Of a DNA stretch of 64,000 bases, positions 1-9,383 are shown one piece after another. A program made the translations under genes and the position numbers. Location: contig JAEBDY010000004.1 of the NCBI GenBank assembly GCA_049997955.1, forward strand, positions 124,001-188,000. The letters run 5' to 3'. This DNA comes from Umezawaea sp049997955. GTDB lineage: Bacteria > Actinomycetota > Actinomycetes > Mycobacteriales > Pseudonocardiaceae. Below the pieces are notes generated by a model. The model did no database searches. It saw only the letters and a list, made by a program, of their open reading frames with translations, and was not told where the DNA came from. How positions within the stretch are numbered: position 1 is the first letter of the stretch; each line of letters starts with the position of its first letter.

Positions 1-1104
1 GATCGGGCCGTTCGCCTTGGTCGTGATGCCCGTCAGGAAGATCTCCACCAGGTCGCTGCGCGGCTCGGCGGGGGCCTTGATGCCGTAGATCTGCTCGATC
101 AGCTTCGGCAGCTCGGGCTGGTTCACCCGGTCCAGCAGGGCCTGCACCTTGGCGTCGTTGACCGGCTCCAGGCCGTTGAACGCGTCCTTGATCCCGGCGG
201 AGGAGACGACCTCGTTGACGAGCGGGTTGCCCAGTCGGGACACCTGCACGAACGGGCCTTCCGCCTTCGCCGCGCCCGGCGAGAGCCGGAGGGTCTGGCG
301 TTCGGTGTCCGCCCAGAGGCCGATCACCGGGTTGCGCTTCGCGTCGCCCTTGAGCGCCAGCACGTGCTTGGGGATCTGCAGCGCGATGGTGTTGACGTTG
401 TAGCCCTTGAGCGTGTCCTGCCCGACCTCGGACAGGTTCCCGCCGTAGAGCAGGTCGAACACCCGCAGGTCGGCGAAGAACGGGTCGTCCGCGGGTCCCG
501 CGTAGACCTGGCCGCCGCCCTGGAGCTTGGTGATCGCCTGGTCGCGCAGCGGTTGGAAGTACGGCATGGACGCGGGTCCGACGATCGACGGCGCGACCCG
601 GCCGTCTTTGACCAGGACCTTCTTCCCGCCCGCGTCGTCGAGCTGCTCCAGCGTGTACGTCTGGCGGAACAACAGGTTCTCGTCGTCCAAAGAGGACACG
701 ACGCCGTTGTTGTAGAGGAACGTGTCCGCGCCGCGCTTGTCGTCGGTCTTGAACGTCAGGCGGTACGTCAGGTCCGGCACGGCGTCGCCGTCGTTGTCGA
801 TGTTGACGTCGTAGTGCGCGTCGGTGGCCCACGGGTAGAAGTTGGGGCCGCCGTTGGGTTCCTGGAACCCGGAGTAGTTCGCGATGACCGTGACGAAGTC
901 CGGCTGGTCGCCTGCCACGAACGCGTACAGGTCGGTGTTGTCGACCGTCGGGTCGGCGGAGATCAACGGCGCCTCGCGGTGGCTGGACGCCACCGAGGAA
1001 CCCGGCACCAGGACGTCGACCGCGGCGATCAACAACGTGGCGCCGGCGGCCGCTAGCACGCCCCTCGTGCGTCGCCGCCGTGTCAGTGGTGGTGCTTCTG
1101 GCAT
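1..1104 (-). CDS. DUF4331 family secreted protein (3' truncated by window edge)
   Basis: The reading frame is open from the ATG at 1104 to the window edge, giving 368 residues without a stop. Residues about 9-30 are Arg-rich and then hydrophobic, with an A/S-rich cleavage region, so export is likely. The mature part starts SSHREAPLIS and contains DNTDLYAF, which is the usual opening of DUF4331 proteins. The family has no established biochemical role. GGGAG lies about 6 bases before the ATG and supports this start. It is transcribed leftwards, and its promoter must lie in 1105-1259. Confidence 0.85.
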   Translation of the reverse strand, partial: MPEAPPLTRRRRTRGVLAAAGATLLIAAVDVLVPGSSVASSHREAPLISADPTVDNTDLYAFVAGDQPDFVTVIANYSGFQEPNGGPNFYPWATDAHYDVNIDNDGDAVPDLTYRLTFKTDDKRGADTFLYNNGVVSSLDDENLLFRQTYTLEQLDDAGGKKVLVKDGRVAPSIVGPASMPYFQPLRDQAITKLQGGGQVYAGPADDPFFADLRVFDLLYGGNLSEVGQDTLKGYNVNTIALQIPKHVLALKGDAKRNPVIGLWADTERQTLRLSPGAAKAEGPFVQVSRLGNPLVNEVVSSAGIKDAFNGLEPVNDAKVQALLDRVNQPELPKLIEQIYGIKAPAEPRSDLVEIFLTGITTKANGPI

Positions 1105-1208
1105 GCCCGCTCCCTTCCCGCTAGCCCACGCACGCGGGCTTCAGGGAGGGATTCGCAGGAATCAGCAGCGGCGTTCAACGCTCAGCCGTTCCACAGGTGA
1201 TATTGGTG

Positions 1209-1236
1209 CGAACGGCCCAGCGTTTGCGACCGTTCG
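1209..1236 (-). terminator. Possible weak hairpin after the amidohydrolase gene
   Basis: CGAACGG and CCGTTCG form a perfect 7-bp stem with a 14-base loop, 24 bases beyond the amidohydrolase stop. There is no clear T-run, so termination is only a possibility. Confidence 0.3.
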
Positions 1237-1259
1237 GACCAGTTTCACGCCTGGGGGTT

Positions 1260-2855
1260 TCACGAGCCGTCGTAGATGACCCGTCCGTTGAGGACGGTGC
1301 GCAAGCACTTCGGCAGCGGCGCTCCCGGCTCCAGCGGCGGCAGGCCGGGCACTCCGGAACGCGGGTCGAGCGACCACCGCTGGACCCGCGAGTCCGATCC
1401 GGCGACGACCAGCTCGGCCGCCTCCCACACCGCGTAGGTCGCGGGCGCGCCCGGCTGGAGCGTGCCGGTGATGCCGTCGTCCACGCCCGCCGCCCGCCAG
1501 CCGCCCCTGGTGTGCGCGGTGAACGCCGCCCGCGGCGACAGCCCGGCCCCCGGCGTGCGGTGGTGCACGGCGGCCCGCACGGCCGCCCAGGGGTCGACCG
1601 GCGTCACGGGGGTGTCCGACCCGAGGGCCAGCAGCATCCCCGCCGACGCGAGCTGGGCGAACGGGTTGAGCGCCGTGCCGCGCTCGACGCCGAGTCGCTG
1701 CGCGTACATGCCCTCCGGCCCGCCCCACTCCGCGTCGAACAGCGGCTGCACCGACGCCACGACCCCGTAGGCGCCGAGCGCCTTCGCCTGGTCGGGGGTG
1801 ATCATCTCCACGTGTTCGAGCCGGTGCCGCCGCGCGGCGAGCGCGGGCGCGCCGACCCGTCCGGCGGCCAGGTCGAAGCCCTCCACGACGGCGGACATCG
1901 CCGCGTCGCCGATGACGTGGAACCCGGCCTGGAGCTTGGCCTCGGTGCACCGCACGAGGTGCTCGGCGATGGCCTCGGCGTCCCGGTAGAGGGCTCCGGA
2001 CGTGTCGTGCGCGTCGTCGTAGGGCTGGTGCAGCGCGGCGGTCCGGGAGCCGAGCGCGCCGTCCACGAACAGGTCGCCCGCGAGGCCGTTGACCGGCAGT
2101 TCGATCGGCTCGGTGTCGCCCCAGTACCCGACCACCTGCGGTCCGTCGGTCATGGCGAGCAGGTCCGCGAGGTCGTCGACGCTGGAGATGTCCGGCCCGG
2201 CGCACTCGTGCACGGCGGCCACGCCCTTGCTCGCGGCGTGCCGGAGGAACGCCCGCTGCGCCGCCCGGCGCTGCTCGACCGGGATGGCGTCCTTCGCGAC
2301 GGCCCGGACGCGGTGGTGCGCGGCCCGCGACAGCGGCCCGTCCTCCGACCACCCGTCCGCGTCCCGCGCGCCGGGCGCGGCGTCCACCAGCGCCGACGAG
2401 GCCAGCGCCGAGTGCACGTCGATCCGCGACAGGTACACCCGCGCTCCCCCGGCGGCCTCGTCCAGTTCCGCGCGGGTCGGCGGCCGCTCCTCCGGCCAGC
2501 GGGTCTCGTCCCAGCCGTGGCCCCAGATGAGGGGGCCGTCGGCCCTCCGAACGGCGTCCAGGCACTCGGCGAGCGACGTGCACCCGGTCAGGTCGAGCCC
2601 GGTCAGCAGCAGACCGGCCGAGGTGGCGTGCACGTGGGCGTCGACGAACGCCGGGGCCACGAACGCCCCGTCGAGCTGGACGACCTCCGCGTCGGGGTGC
2701 AGGGCGAGGCCGACCGAGTCCTGGCCGACCCAGACGATCGTGCCGTCGGTGACGGCCATGGCGGTCGCCGCCTGCGAGGAGTAGATGCGGCCTCCGAGGA
2801 GGAGTCGCGTCGAGGCGCTCTTCCCCGCCGAGGCACCAGGAGAATTTGTCGTCAC
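1260..2855 (-). CDS. Amidohydrolase, YtcJ/AepA-like (amidohydrolase family 3)
   Basis: This 531-residue metal-dependent hydrolase probably opens a C-N bond in an unknown substrate. The N-terminal small beta domain is followed by the metal-binding HxH in VDAHVHA (His74 and His76). Further along come HVIGDAA, RHRLEHVEM and a C-terminal GSDTPV metal-Asp segment, all typical of the YtcJ-like branch. The GTG start overlaps the stop of the upstream NACHT gene (GTGA), so the two are translationally coupled. It is the last gene of the tct-NACHT operon. The substrate cannot be read from the sequence. Confidence 0.85.
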   Translation of the reverse strand: MTTNSPGASAGKSASTRLLLGGRIYSSQAATAMAVTDGTIVWVGQDSVGLALHPDAEVVQLDGAFVAPAFVDAHVHATSAGLLLTGLDLTGCTSLAECLDAVRRADGPLIWGHGWDETRWPEERPPTRAELDEAAGGARVYLSRIDVHSALASSALVDAAPGARDADGWSEDGPLSRAAHHRVRAVAKDAIPVEQRRAAQRAFLRHAASKGVAAVHECAGPDISSVDDLADLLAMTDGPQVVGYWGDTEPIELPVNGLAGDLFVDGALGSRTAALHQPYDDAHDTSGALYRDAEAIAEHLVRCTEAKLQAGFHVIGDAAMSAVVEGFDLAAGRVGAPALAARRHRLEHVEMITPDQAKALGAYGVVASVQPLFDAEWGGPEGMYAQRLGVERGTALNPFAQLASAGMLLALGSDTPVTPVDPWAAVRAAVHHRTPGAGLSPRAAFTAHTRGGWRAAGVDDGITGTLQPGAPATYAVWEAAELVVAGSDSRVQRWSLDPRSGVPGLPPLEPGAPLPKCLRTVLNGRVIYDGS

Positions 2856-4636
2856 GACCGCTCAGTCTGCCCGTACTCCTCCGCGAGGCGATCGCGGAGT
2901 CGGGCGTGGCGGAACTGGTAGACCGGTCCGGCCTGCCGGAGCACGCCGCGGCGGTGGGCTTCGCGGAGGAACGCCATCAGCCGCCACGGCAGCTTTCCGG
3001 TGGCGGCGAGGTGGGCGCGGGCCAGCGCGAAGCGGCCCCATGCCTGGTAGGCGATGGTCTGGGCCGCGCCGATGGCCAGCGCCGTGATGAGCGCCCGCAG
3101 GCCGTTCCCCCCACCGAGCAGCGCCACTCCGAGCCCGATCGGGACGGCGAACTTCACCACGGTGACCGCGGAGGTGGTCCGGTCGATCCGCAGCAGCCGG
3201 TCGGGATCGCTCACGACCCCGTCGGCCGGACTGGGGCCGATCGCGGTGGCGACCGCCAGCGCCGCCACCGCGGCCGCCAGGAGCACGGCCGTCCACGGGG
3301 CCAGGTCCAGCAGCAGCGCCACGCCCACGCCACCGAACAGCCCGGCCACCGCGGCCGTCGGGACGCCGGACCAGTGGGTCGGACGCAGGCGCAGCGGCCG
3401 GTGGTCCGTGGTGACGCCCGTGGCCATCGGGATGAGCAGGAAGACCATCAGCACGGCCACCGTGGAGGAGCCGCTGGCCAGCGCACCCAGCAGCACCGGC
3501 ACGCACAGGGCGGCGACGAAGATCGCCTGGTAACCGCTCACCGCGCTCGGCAGCCGCCACCAGGCCAGGTCGTGGGTGTCCTGGCGGACCAGGAAGTCCG
3601 CCAGGAAGCCGAAGTGCCGCCGGTCCCGGTCGTCGTCGTAGAGCGCCGGGACGTACCGGCTCAGCAGGTGCCCGTGCGGGTCCGGCACGTCCAGCAGTTC
3701 CGCCGGGTCGGCGGTGTCGTAGACGGTGCGGGCCAGGGTGAGCACCAGCGGGGTGTCGAGCACCGGGAGCAGGCGGTCGAGCACCGGCGCCCACTTGTCG
3801 CCGCGGGCGGAGAGCCGCAGGTACTTCTCCACGTCGGCGGGGTCGAGATCGGCGAGCACGATCGCCGCCGCGCCGGTCACCACGTCGGCCGCGGCGGCGT
3901 ACTCGTCCACGCGGCTGGTCAGCACCAGCGGGTCGCCCTCGCCGAGGGCGGCGTTGATCGCGCGGATCGCCCGGTCGCGCAGGTCGGGGGCGATCTCGTC
4001 GAAGCCGTCGAGCACCGGGAGGATCCGCTCGGCGGCGACCAGTCCCCTGGTCTCCGGGCCGTACTGCCGCTCCAGTTCGTCGGCCATCCAGGTCCGCAGG
4101 TCCACGACGGGGTTCCACGACCCCAGCGGGAAGAGGACCGGGACGCGCTCGGTCGTCGCGGTGACCACGAACCGGGTGGTGACCACGGTCTTGCCCGATC
4201 CCGGCCCTCCCAGCACCACGAGCCTGCCGGACGGGACGGCCGCGTAGACCTCGGCCAGGTGGTCGAGCGTCCCGGCGAGGTCGACCGGTTCCTCGCGGTC
4301 GGGGTCGCGGTGGATCGTCGGCCAGTGGTCGACCAGGTCCGGTGGCGCGTTCGTCCAGCGCACGGGCAGCGGGTACGGGTCGTGCACGCCCAGGGCCCGT
4401 TCCTCCTGCCGCCACTGCGCCCGCACGGTCGCGGCGAGGTCGAACGGCGGTGGTGCGGGCGTGCGGGCGCGCCACCACTGGGAGAGCGCCAGCAGCAGGC
4501 CTGCCCCGCCGAACGCCATCCCCAGCACGCTGGACTTCTGGTCCGCCAACTCCCACCCGTCGCGGAACAGGAACAAGAAGAGGCCGGTGGCCACCACGAG
4601 GGTGACCACCGGCCAGGTCCACCGGGCTGATCTCAT
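2852..4636 (-). CDS. Membrane-anchored NACHT-domain NTPase
   Basis: This 594-residue protein has an N-terminal membrane helix (about 8-25) and a second hydrophobic stretch (38-52). A NACHT NTPase module follows, with Walker A GGPGSGKT (143-150) and Walker B ILPVLDGFDEI (205-215). The C-terminal part (about 365-530) is rich in membrane helices, so the protein is probably an integral membrane STAND-type ATPase. There is no recognisable effector or repeat sensor domain. The ATG at 4636 lies 7 bases after the tctA stop, and the gene overlaps the amidohydrolase start. The role is unknown. NACHT proteins act in signalling or phage defence, but the operon position suggests housekeeping or membrane sensing. 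Confidence 0.8.
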   Translation of the reverse strand: MRSARWTWPVVTLVVATGLFLFLFRDGWELADQKSSVLGMAFGGAGLLLALSQWWRARTPAPPPFDLAATVRAQWRQEERALGVHDPYPLPVRWTNAPPDLVDHWPTIHRDPDREEPVDLAGTLDHLAEVYAAVPSGRLVVLGGPGSGKTVVTTRFVVTATTERVPVLFPLGSWNPVVDLRTWMADELERQYGPETRGLVAAERILPVLDGFDEIAPDLRDRAIRAINAALGEGDPLVLTSRVDEYAAAADVVTGAAAIVLADLDPADVEKYLRLSARGDKWAPVLDRLLPVLDTPLVLTLARTVYDTADPAELLDVPDPHGHLLSRYVPALYDDDRDRRHFGFLADFLVRQDTHDLAWWRLPSAVSGYQAIFVAALCVPVLLGALASGSSTVAVLMVFLLIPMATGVTTDHRPLRLRPTHWSGVPTAAVAGLFGGVGVALLLDLAPWTAVLLAAAVAALAVATAIGPSPADGVVSDPDRLLRIDRTTSAVTVVKFAVPIGLGVALLGGGNGLRALITALAIGAAQTIAYQAWGRFALARAHLAATGKLPWRLMAFLREAHRRGVLRQAGPVYQFRHARLRDRLAEEYGQTERS

Positions 4637-4643
4637 CAGGTCA

Positions 4644-6140
4644 TCATGCCGGGACCTTCACCCGGTTTCGACGGAACCGCAGCACTGCCGAGGCGATCAG
4701 GACGATCGCCAGCAGGCCGTAGGCGACCATCGCGAACGGGCTGTCCACGAGTGCCACCGGGTTGCCCTGGCTGATCGTCAGCGTCCGGCGCAGCTGCTCC
4801 TCCGCCATCGGCCCCAGGATCATGCCCACGACGGCGGGCGCGATCGGGTAGCCGTGGCGTCGCATGAAGAACCCGATCACGCCGATGACCAGCAGCACGA
4901 CCAGGTCCTGGACCACGAAGTTCACCGCGTAGGTGCCCAGCGCGGCGAACAGCAGGATGCCCGAGTACAGGTAGGCGCGCGGGATCTGCAGGACCTTCAC
5001 CCAGATCTTGATCAGGGGGAGGTTGAGCACCAGGAGCATCACGTTGCCGATGTAGAGGCTCGCGATGAGCGCCCACACCAGGGCCGAGTTGTTCTGGAAC
5101 AGCAGCGGCCCCGGCTGGATGCCGTAGCTCTGGAACGCCACCACGATGACCGCCGCGGTCGCCGTGGTCGGCAGGCCGAGGGTCAGCAGCGGCACGAGGA
5201 CACCGGCCGCGGCCGCGTTGTTGGCCGCCTCCGGTCCCGCGACGCCCTCGATCGCGCCCTTGCCGAACTCCTCGGGGCGCTTCGAGAGCTTCTTCTCGGC
5301 CGCGTAGGACAGGAACGTCGAGACGTCCGCGCCACCGGCCGGGATGGTGCCGATCGGGAACCCGATGGCGGTGCCGCGCAGCCACGGCTTCCACGACCGC
5401 GCCCAGAACTCCTTGGTCATCCACTTGCCGCCGACCGGCACGACCTCGACCGGGCCGTGCCGCAGCCGCGACGCCACGTACAGCGCCTCGCCGACGGCGA
5501 AGACGCCGACCGCGACGATCACCACGTCGATCCCGTCGGCCAGCGTGGACAGGCCAAGGGTCAGCCGGGGCTGACCGGTGAGCGAGTCCGTGCCGACCAG
5601 CCCGAGGAACAGGCCCAGCGCCAGCGCCGCCAGGCCGCGGCTGACCGACGAGCCGAGCAGCGCGGCGACCGTGATGAACGCGACGACCATGAGCGCGAAG
5701 TAGTCGGGTGGCCCGAGGGTCACCGCGAGGTCCGCGATGGTCGGCGCGAGCACGGTCAGCAGCACCGTGGCGATCGTGCCCGCGACGAAGGAGCCGATGG
5801 CGGCCGTGGCCAGCGCGGCGGCGCCGCGCCCGGCCTTCGCCATCTTGTTGCCTTCGAGCGCCGTCACGATCGAGGACGACTCGCCCGGCGTGTTCAGCAG
5901 GATCGACGTAGTCGACCCGCCGTACATGCCGCCGTAGTAGATGCCCGCGAAGATGATCAGCGCCGCGGTCGGTTCGAGCGTGTAGGTCAACGGCAGCAGC
6001 AACGCGACCGTCATGGCCGGGCCGATGCCCGGCAGCACGCCGACCGCCGTGCCCAGCGTGACGCCGAGCAGTGCGTAGAGCAGGAACTCCGGCTGCATCG
6101 CGGTCGCGAAACCGTCGAGCAGCAGCATGACGTTATCCAT
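4644..6140 (-). CDS. tctA: Tripartite tricarboxylate transporter, large permease TctA
   Basis: A 498-residue polytopic membrane protein of the TctA family, which forms the translocation pore of tripartite tricarboxylate (TTT) transporters. The conserved GVLPGIGPAMTVALLLP and GGMYGGSTTSILLNTPGE segments lie near the N-terminus, and about 11-12 hydrophobic helices follow. I chose the ATG at 6140, which overlaps the end of tctB by 8 bases. A longer TTG start at 6161 is possible but would overlap more. It works with TctB and the periplasmic-type binding lipoprotein TctC; the solute is probably a di- or tricarboxylate. Confidence 0.93.
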   Translation of the reverse strand: MDNVMLLLDGFATAMQPEFLLYALLGVTLGTAVGVLPGIGPAMTVALLLPLTYTLEPTAALIIFAGIYYGGMYGGSTTSILLNTPGESSSIVTALEGNKMAKAGRGAAALATAAIGSFVAGTIATVLLTVLAPTIADLAVTLGPPDYFALMVVAFITVAALLGSSVSRGLAALALGLFLGLVGTDSLTGQPRLTLGLSTLADGIDVVIVAVGVFAVGEALYVASRLRHGPVEVVPVGGKWMTKEFWARSWKPWLRGTAIGFPIGTIPAGGADVSTFLSYAAEKKLSKRPEEFGKGAIEGVAGPEAANNAAAAGVLVPLLTLGLPTTATAAVIVVAFQSYGIQPGPLLFQNNSALVWALIASLYIGNVMLLVLNLPLIKIWVKVLQIPRAYLYSGILLFAALGTYAVNFVVQDLVVLLVIGVIGFFMRRHGYPIAPAVVGMILGPMAEEQLRRTLTISQGNPVALVDSPFAMVAYGLLAIVLIASAVLRFRRNRVKVPA

Positions 6141-6669
6141 CGAGGAGTGGCACTCCCTCAAAGATCCCGGCGGGCAGGGAAAGACCCAGTCCGGACGCGA
6201 AGGCGATCTGGATCACCAGGGAGAGCACGACCGCGATCAGCAGCACCTTCCACCACGGTCGGGCGCCCAGCGTCCAGGCGGCGCCCGCGAACAGCACCGC
6301 CGCGGCCACCGGCCAGCCGACCAGGTCGATCAGCGCGAGGTGCGCGACCAGGAGGACCATCAGCTTGGCCACGGTCAGCCAGTCGGTCCGCGCGTTCGCG
6401 TCGACGTCCTCCGCTTCCTCCTGCTCGCCGAGCTTGCCGCGCACGGTGGCCACTACGGCCGCCAGGCCCGTCACGACGAGCAGGAAGCCGACGGCGTACG
6501 GGAACGCCCGCGGCCCGACCGAACTGGCCGAGGGGGGCACGCGGATGGTGCCCGCCTCGACCAGCGTGAAGATCCCCAGCGCGACGATCAGCCCGCCGAA
6601 GACGTACTCCTCGACCTGCCGACCGCGCACCGGGTCCGCGCCCGGTGTCGGGGAGTCGACAGCGGTCAC
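6133..6669 (-). CDS. tctB: Tripartite tricarboxylate transporter, small permease TctB
   Basis: A 178-residue membrane protein with four predicted helices, the size and topology of TctB. A charged hydrophilic segment (GKLGEQEEAEDVDANART) separates helices 2 and 3. The GTG start at 6669 overlaps the tctC stop (GTGA), so the longer open frame upstream belongs to tctC in another frame. TctB pairs with TctA in the membrane. Sequence is poorly conserved in this family, so the call rests on topology and on its place between tctC and tctA. Confidence 0.88.
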   Translation of the reverse strand: MTAVDSPTPGADPVRGRQVEEYVFGGLIVALGIFTLVEAGTIRVPPSASSVGPRAFPYAVGFLLVVTGLAAVVATVRGKLGEQEEAEDVDANARTDWLTVAKLMVLLVAHLALIDLVGWPVAAAVLFAGAAWTLGARPWWKVLLIAVVLSLVIQIAFASGLGLSLPAGIFEGVPLLDG

Positions 6670-7649
6670 TTGACCAGCCCGATCCCCTTGAGCGTGGTCT
6701 GGATGGTGTTGATCTCGGTGGTGAGGAACTTCGAGAAGTCGTGGCCCGTCAGGAAGGTGTCGGTCCAGCCCTTCTTGGTCAGCTCCGCCTTCCACTGCTC
6801 GCTGGCGTGCATCTCGGTGACCAGCTTGACGAGGTTGTCCTTCGCCGCGACGGAGATGCTGCCGGGGGCCACCACACCGCGCCAGTTGATGAGCTCGACG
6901 TCCATGCCGCCGCCCTTGAGGGTCGGGGCCTTGAGGTCGGCGTGCTCGTTCGGCCCGGAGGTCGCCAGTGCGCGGAGCTTGCCGGCCTTGATCTGCTCGG
7001 CGTACTCGCCGACGCCCGAGATGCCCGCGTTGACCTTGTTGCCCAGCAGCGCGGCGAGCGACTCGCCACCGCCGGAGAACGCCACGTAGTTGAGCTGGGT
7101 CGGCTCGATGCCCTTCGCCTTGAGCATCATGGCCGCGAGGATGTGGTCCGTGCCGCCCGCGGAGCCGCCTGCGACCGAAACGGCCTGGCCCTTCTCCGCG
7201 ATGTCGGCGAGCAGGTCGTCGATCTTCTGGTACGGCGAGTCGGCGGGAACGACGATGACCTCGTCCTCGGCGGTGAGCCGGGCGATCGGGGTCGCGTCCT
7301 CCAGGCGCTTGTCCACGCCGTTGGTCTCGACCGCGCCGACCATGACCAGGCCGGTGATCATCAGGAAGTTCTCGGACTTCTCGTTGGCGAGCTTCTGCAG
7401 GCCGACCGTGCCGCCCGCGCCGCCCACGTTGCTCACCTGCACCGACTTGACGAGGTCAGCGCCGGTGATGCTGGCCTGCATGGCCCGCGCGGTCTGGTCC
7501 CAACCGCCGCCCTGGTCCGCGGGGGCCATGATCTCCAGCTTCGCGAGCGAGCTCGACGTGCTCGCCCCGCCACAGCCCGCGAGCGCGAGACTCACCGCGA
7601 TCGTCGCGGCCGCCACCGTGCGCGCTCCACGGGTGTGAATTCTCGACAT
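6666..7649 (-). CDS. tctC: TTT transporter substrate-binding lipoprotein TctC
   Basis: A 327-residue extracytoplasmic solute-binding protein. The signal peptide ends in the lipobox LALAGC with Cys26 as the lipidated residue. The body has the Bug/TctC landmarks: the early PADQGGGWDQTARAM substrate loop, SNVGGAGGTVGLQKLA, and the mid-protein GGSAGGTDH loop that binds carboxylate ligands in relatives. It is the first gene of the minus-strand operon, and its promoter lies in the divergent region shared with the sensor kinase at 7797. Confidence 0.92.
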   Translation of the reverse strand: MSRIHTRGARTVAAATIAVSLALAGCGGASTSSSLAKLEIMAPADQGGGWDQTARAMQASITGADLVKSVQVSNVGGAGGTVGLQKLANEKSENFLMITGLVMVGAVETNGVDKRLEDATPIARLTAEDEVIVVPADSPYQKIDDLLADIAEKGQAVSVAGGSAGGTDHILAAMMLKAKGIEPTQLNYVAFSGGGESLAALLGNKVNAGISGVGEYAEQIKAGKLRALATSGPNEHADLKAPTLKGGGMDVELINWRGVVAPGSISVAAKDNLVKLVTEMHASEQWKAELTKKGWTDTFLTGHDFSKFLTTEINTIQTTLKGIGLVK

Positions 7650-7728
7650 TGTTCAACGCCTTCCGGGTATCGGGGCTTTCTCTGCCCCGGTGGCGGCTGA
7701 GGCTAGGCATTCGGCGGGTGACGAATAC

Positions 7729-7767
7729 ACCACTGGTGGTAACGGTCGTAATGGTCGTTCCGGTCGT
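7729..7767. promoter_or_regulatory. Candidate operator region between tctC and the CitA-like kinase
   Basis: The divergent intergenic region has a perfect ACCAC-TG-GTGGT palindrome (7729-7740). It is followed by three direct GGTCGT repeats at a 9-bp period (7744, 7753, 7762). The adjacent CitB-type regulator is the natural candidate to bind here. This is inferred from position only. Confidence 0.4.
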
Positions 7768-7796
7768 GGAGCGGCCCACGAGCCGATTGGGCCAGA

Positions 7797-9383
7797 ATGC
7801 GCAGCATGCGACGGTCGTTCTCCCTCGGTGTCTACCTGCTGGCCCTGCAGGTGATCATCGTTCTGGTCACGACGTGCACCGCCGGGCTGCTCGCGGCGAA
7901 GCTGCAGAACGACCGGATCCGGGAGGCCTACAAGGACCGGATGCTGTCAACCGCCGAAAGCGTGGCGCGGCTACCGTCGGTGATCGAGGCGTTCGACGCG
8001 CCCCGCCCGGCGGAGATCATCCAGCCGCTCGCCGAGGTGCTGCGCAAGGCGTCCGGCGTGACCTACGTGGTGGTGACCGACCGGCAGGGCAACCGGTACG
8101 CCCACCCGGACCCCACCCGCATCGGCCAGAAGGTGTCGACGGACCCGTCCTCGCCCCTGTCCGGCCAGGTGTTCGTGGGCACGGAGACCGGCACGCTGGG
8201 CACGTCGCTGCGGGCGAAGGTGCCGATCAGGGCCGCCGACGGGACGATCATCGGCATCGCGTCGGTCGGCATCCTGGAAACCCAGCTGTCGTCCGACTTC
8301 GCCGACGACCTGCCCGAGCTGATCGGCTGGCTCGCGGCGGCGGCGCTGATCGGCTCGCTGGGCGCCGCGATGGTGACCAAGACGGTCCGCAGGCGGACGT
8401 TCCGCCTCGAACCGGCCGAGATCGGCCAACTGCTGGAGACCCGCGACGCCATGCTGCACGGCATCCGCGAGGGCGTCGTCGCGGTCGACGACCACGAGCA
8501 CCTGGTGCTGGTCAACGACGAGGCGATGCGGCTGCTCGACCTGCGCGAGGACCCGACCGGCCTGCCCGCCGCGCAGGTGCTGGAACGCGGCGGCCTGCTG
8601 GACCTGGCGCGCGGCGCCGAGGACGTGGCCGACCGGCTGGTGCTGGCCGGTGAGCGCGTCCTGGTCGCCAACCGGATGACGGCCAAGTCGCAGGGCAGGC
8701 CGGTCGGCGTCGTGCTGACCCTGCGGGACCGAACCGAACTGCACGACGCCTTGCGCGAACTGGACGGGCAGCGGACCGTGACGGAGGTGTTGAGGTCGCA
8801 GGCGCACGAGTTCTCCAACCACCTGCACGTCATCGGCGGCCTGCTGGAACTGGACCGGCCCGCCGACGCCGTGCGCTACATCGAACGCGTCGGCGGCGCG
8901 GGCTCGCTCACGTCGGCCACCGTCGACCGCGCCATGGCCGACCCGGCGCTGGCAGCGCTGCTGCTGGCGAAGGCGGGCACGTCCCACGAGCACGGCGTCT
9001 CGTTCCGCCTCTCCCCCGATTCGTCGGTCACGAGGGAGGCGGGTGACGACACCTTGACGGTGTTGGGCAATCTGATCGACAACGCCGTCGACGCGGCGGG
9101 GTCCGGCGGCACGGTCCACGTGCTCGTCCGGTCCGACCGCGACGGCGTGCGCCTGCTGGTCGAGGACGACGGGCCGGGCATCGAGGAATCGCAACGCGGG
9201 AGGATCTTCACGTTGGGCGTCACAACCAAGCAACCGCGCCAGACGCACGGCCGCGGCATCGGCTTGGCGCTGGTATCGCGCGTGGTCACCAGGCGCGACG
9301 GCCGCGTCGACGTGGGCCGGTCCGACCTGGGCGGAGCCTCGTTCGACGTCTGGCTCCCGTCACCGGTGGGGGTCGGCGCGTGA
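7797..9383 (+). CDS. CitA/DcuS-type sensor histidine kinase
   Basis: A 528-residue membrane sensor. Helix 1 spans about 10-33, an extracytoplasmic PDC/Cache sensor domain covers about 35-175, and helix 2 is near 178-198. A cytoplasmic PAS domain (about 215-320) follows. The phospho-acceptor His337 sits in SQAHEFSNHLHVIGGLL, the hallmark of the CitA/DcuS family. The catalytic domain shows NLIDNAVDAA, EDDGPGI and GRGIGLALV. It is divergent from tctCBA and overlaps the response regulator start, so it probably senses the carboxylate carried by the transporter. Confidence 0.92.
   Translation: MRSMRRSFSLGVYLLALQVIIVLVTTCTAGLLAAKLQNDRIREAYKDRMLSTAESVARLPSVIEAFDAPRPAEIIQPLAEVLRKASGVTYVVVTDRQGNRYAHPDPTRIGQKVSTDPSSPLSGQVFVGTETGTLGTSLRAKVPIRAADGTIIGIASVGILETQLSSDFADDLPELIGWLAAAALIGSLGAAMVTKTVRRRTFRLEPAEIGQLLETRDAMLHGIREGVVAVDDHEHLVLVNDEAMRLLDLREDPTGLPAAQVLERGGLLDLARGAEDVADRLVLAGERVLVANRMTAKSQGRPVGVVLTLRDRTELHDALRELDGQRTVTEVLRSQAHEFSNHLHVIGGLLELDRPADAVRYIERVGGAGSLTSATVDRAMADPALAALLLAKAGTSHEHGVSFRLSPDSSVTREAGDDTLTVLGNLIDNAVDAAGSGGTVHVLVRSDRDGVRLLVEDDGPGIEESQRGRIFTLGVTTKQPRQTHGRGIGLALVSRVVTRRDGRVDVGRSDLGGASFDVWLPSPVGVGA

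Noticed and set aside
1197..2921. Long plus-strand frame opposite the amidohydrolase
   Set aside because: No domain, biased residues, and the minus strand carries clear metal-binding motifs.
2852..4636. Phage-defence system based on the NACHT protein
   Set aside because: No effector domain or defence neighbours; operon context is transport.
6141..6161. Longer TctA start (TTG at 6161)
   Set aside because: ATG at 6140 gives the usual N-terminus and overlap with tctB.
4461..6569. 702-residue plus-strand frame opposite tctA and tctB
   Set aside because: Composition is Asp/Arg/His/Gln-rich shadow; no start signal.
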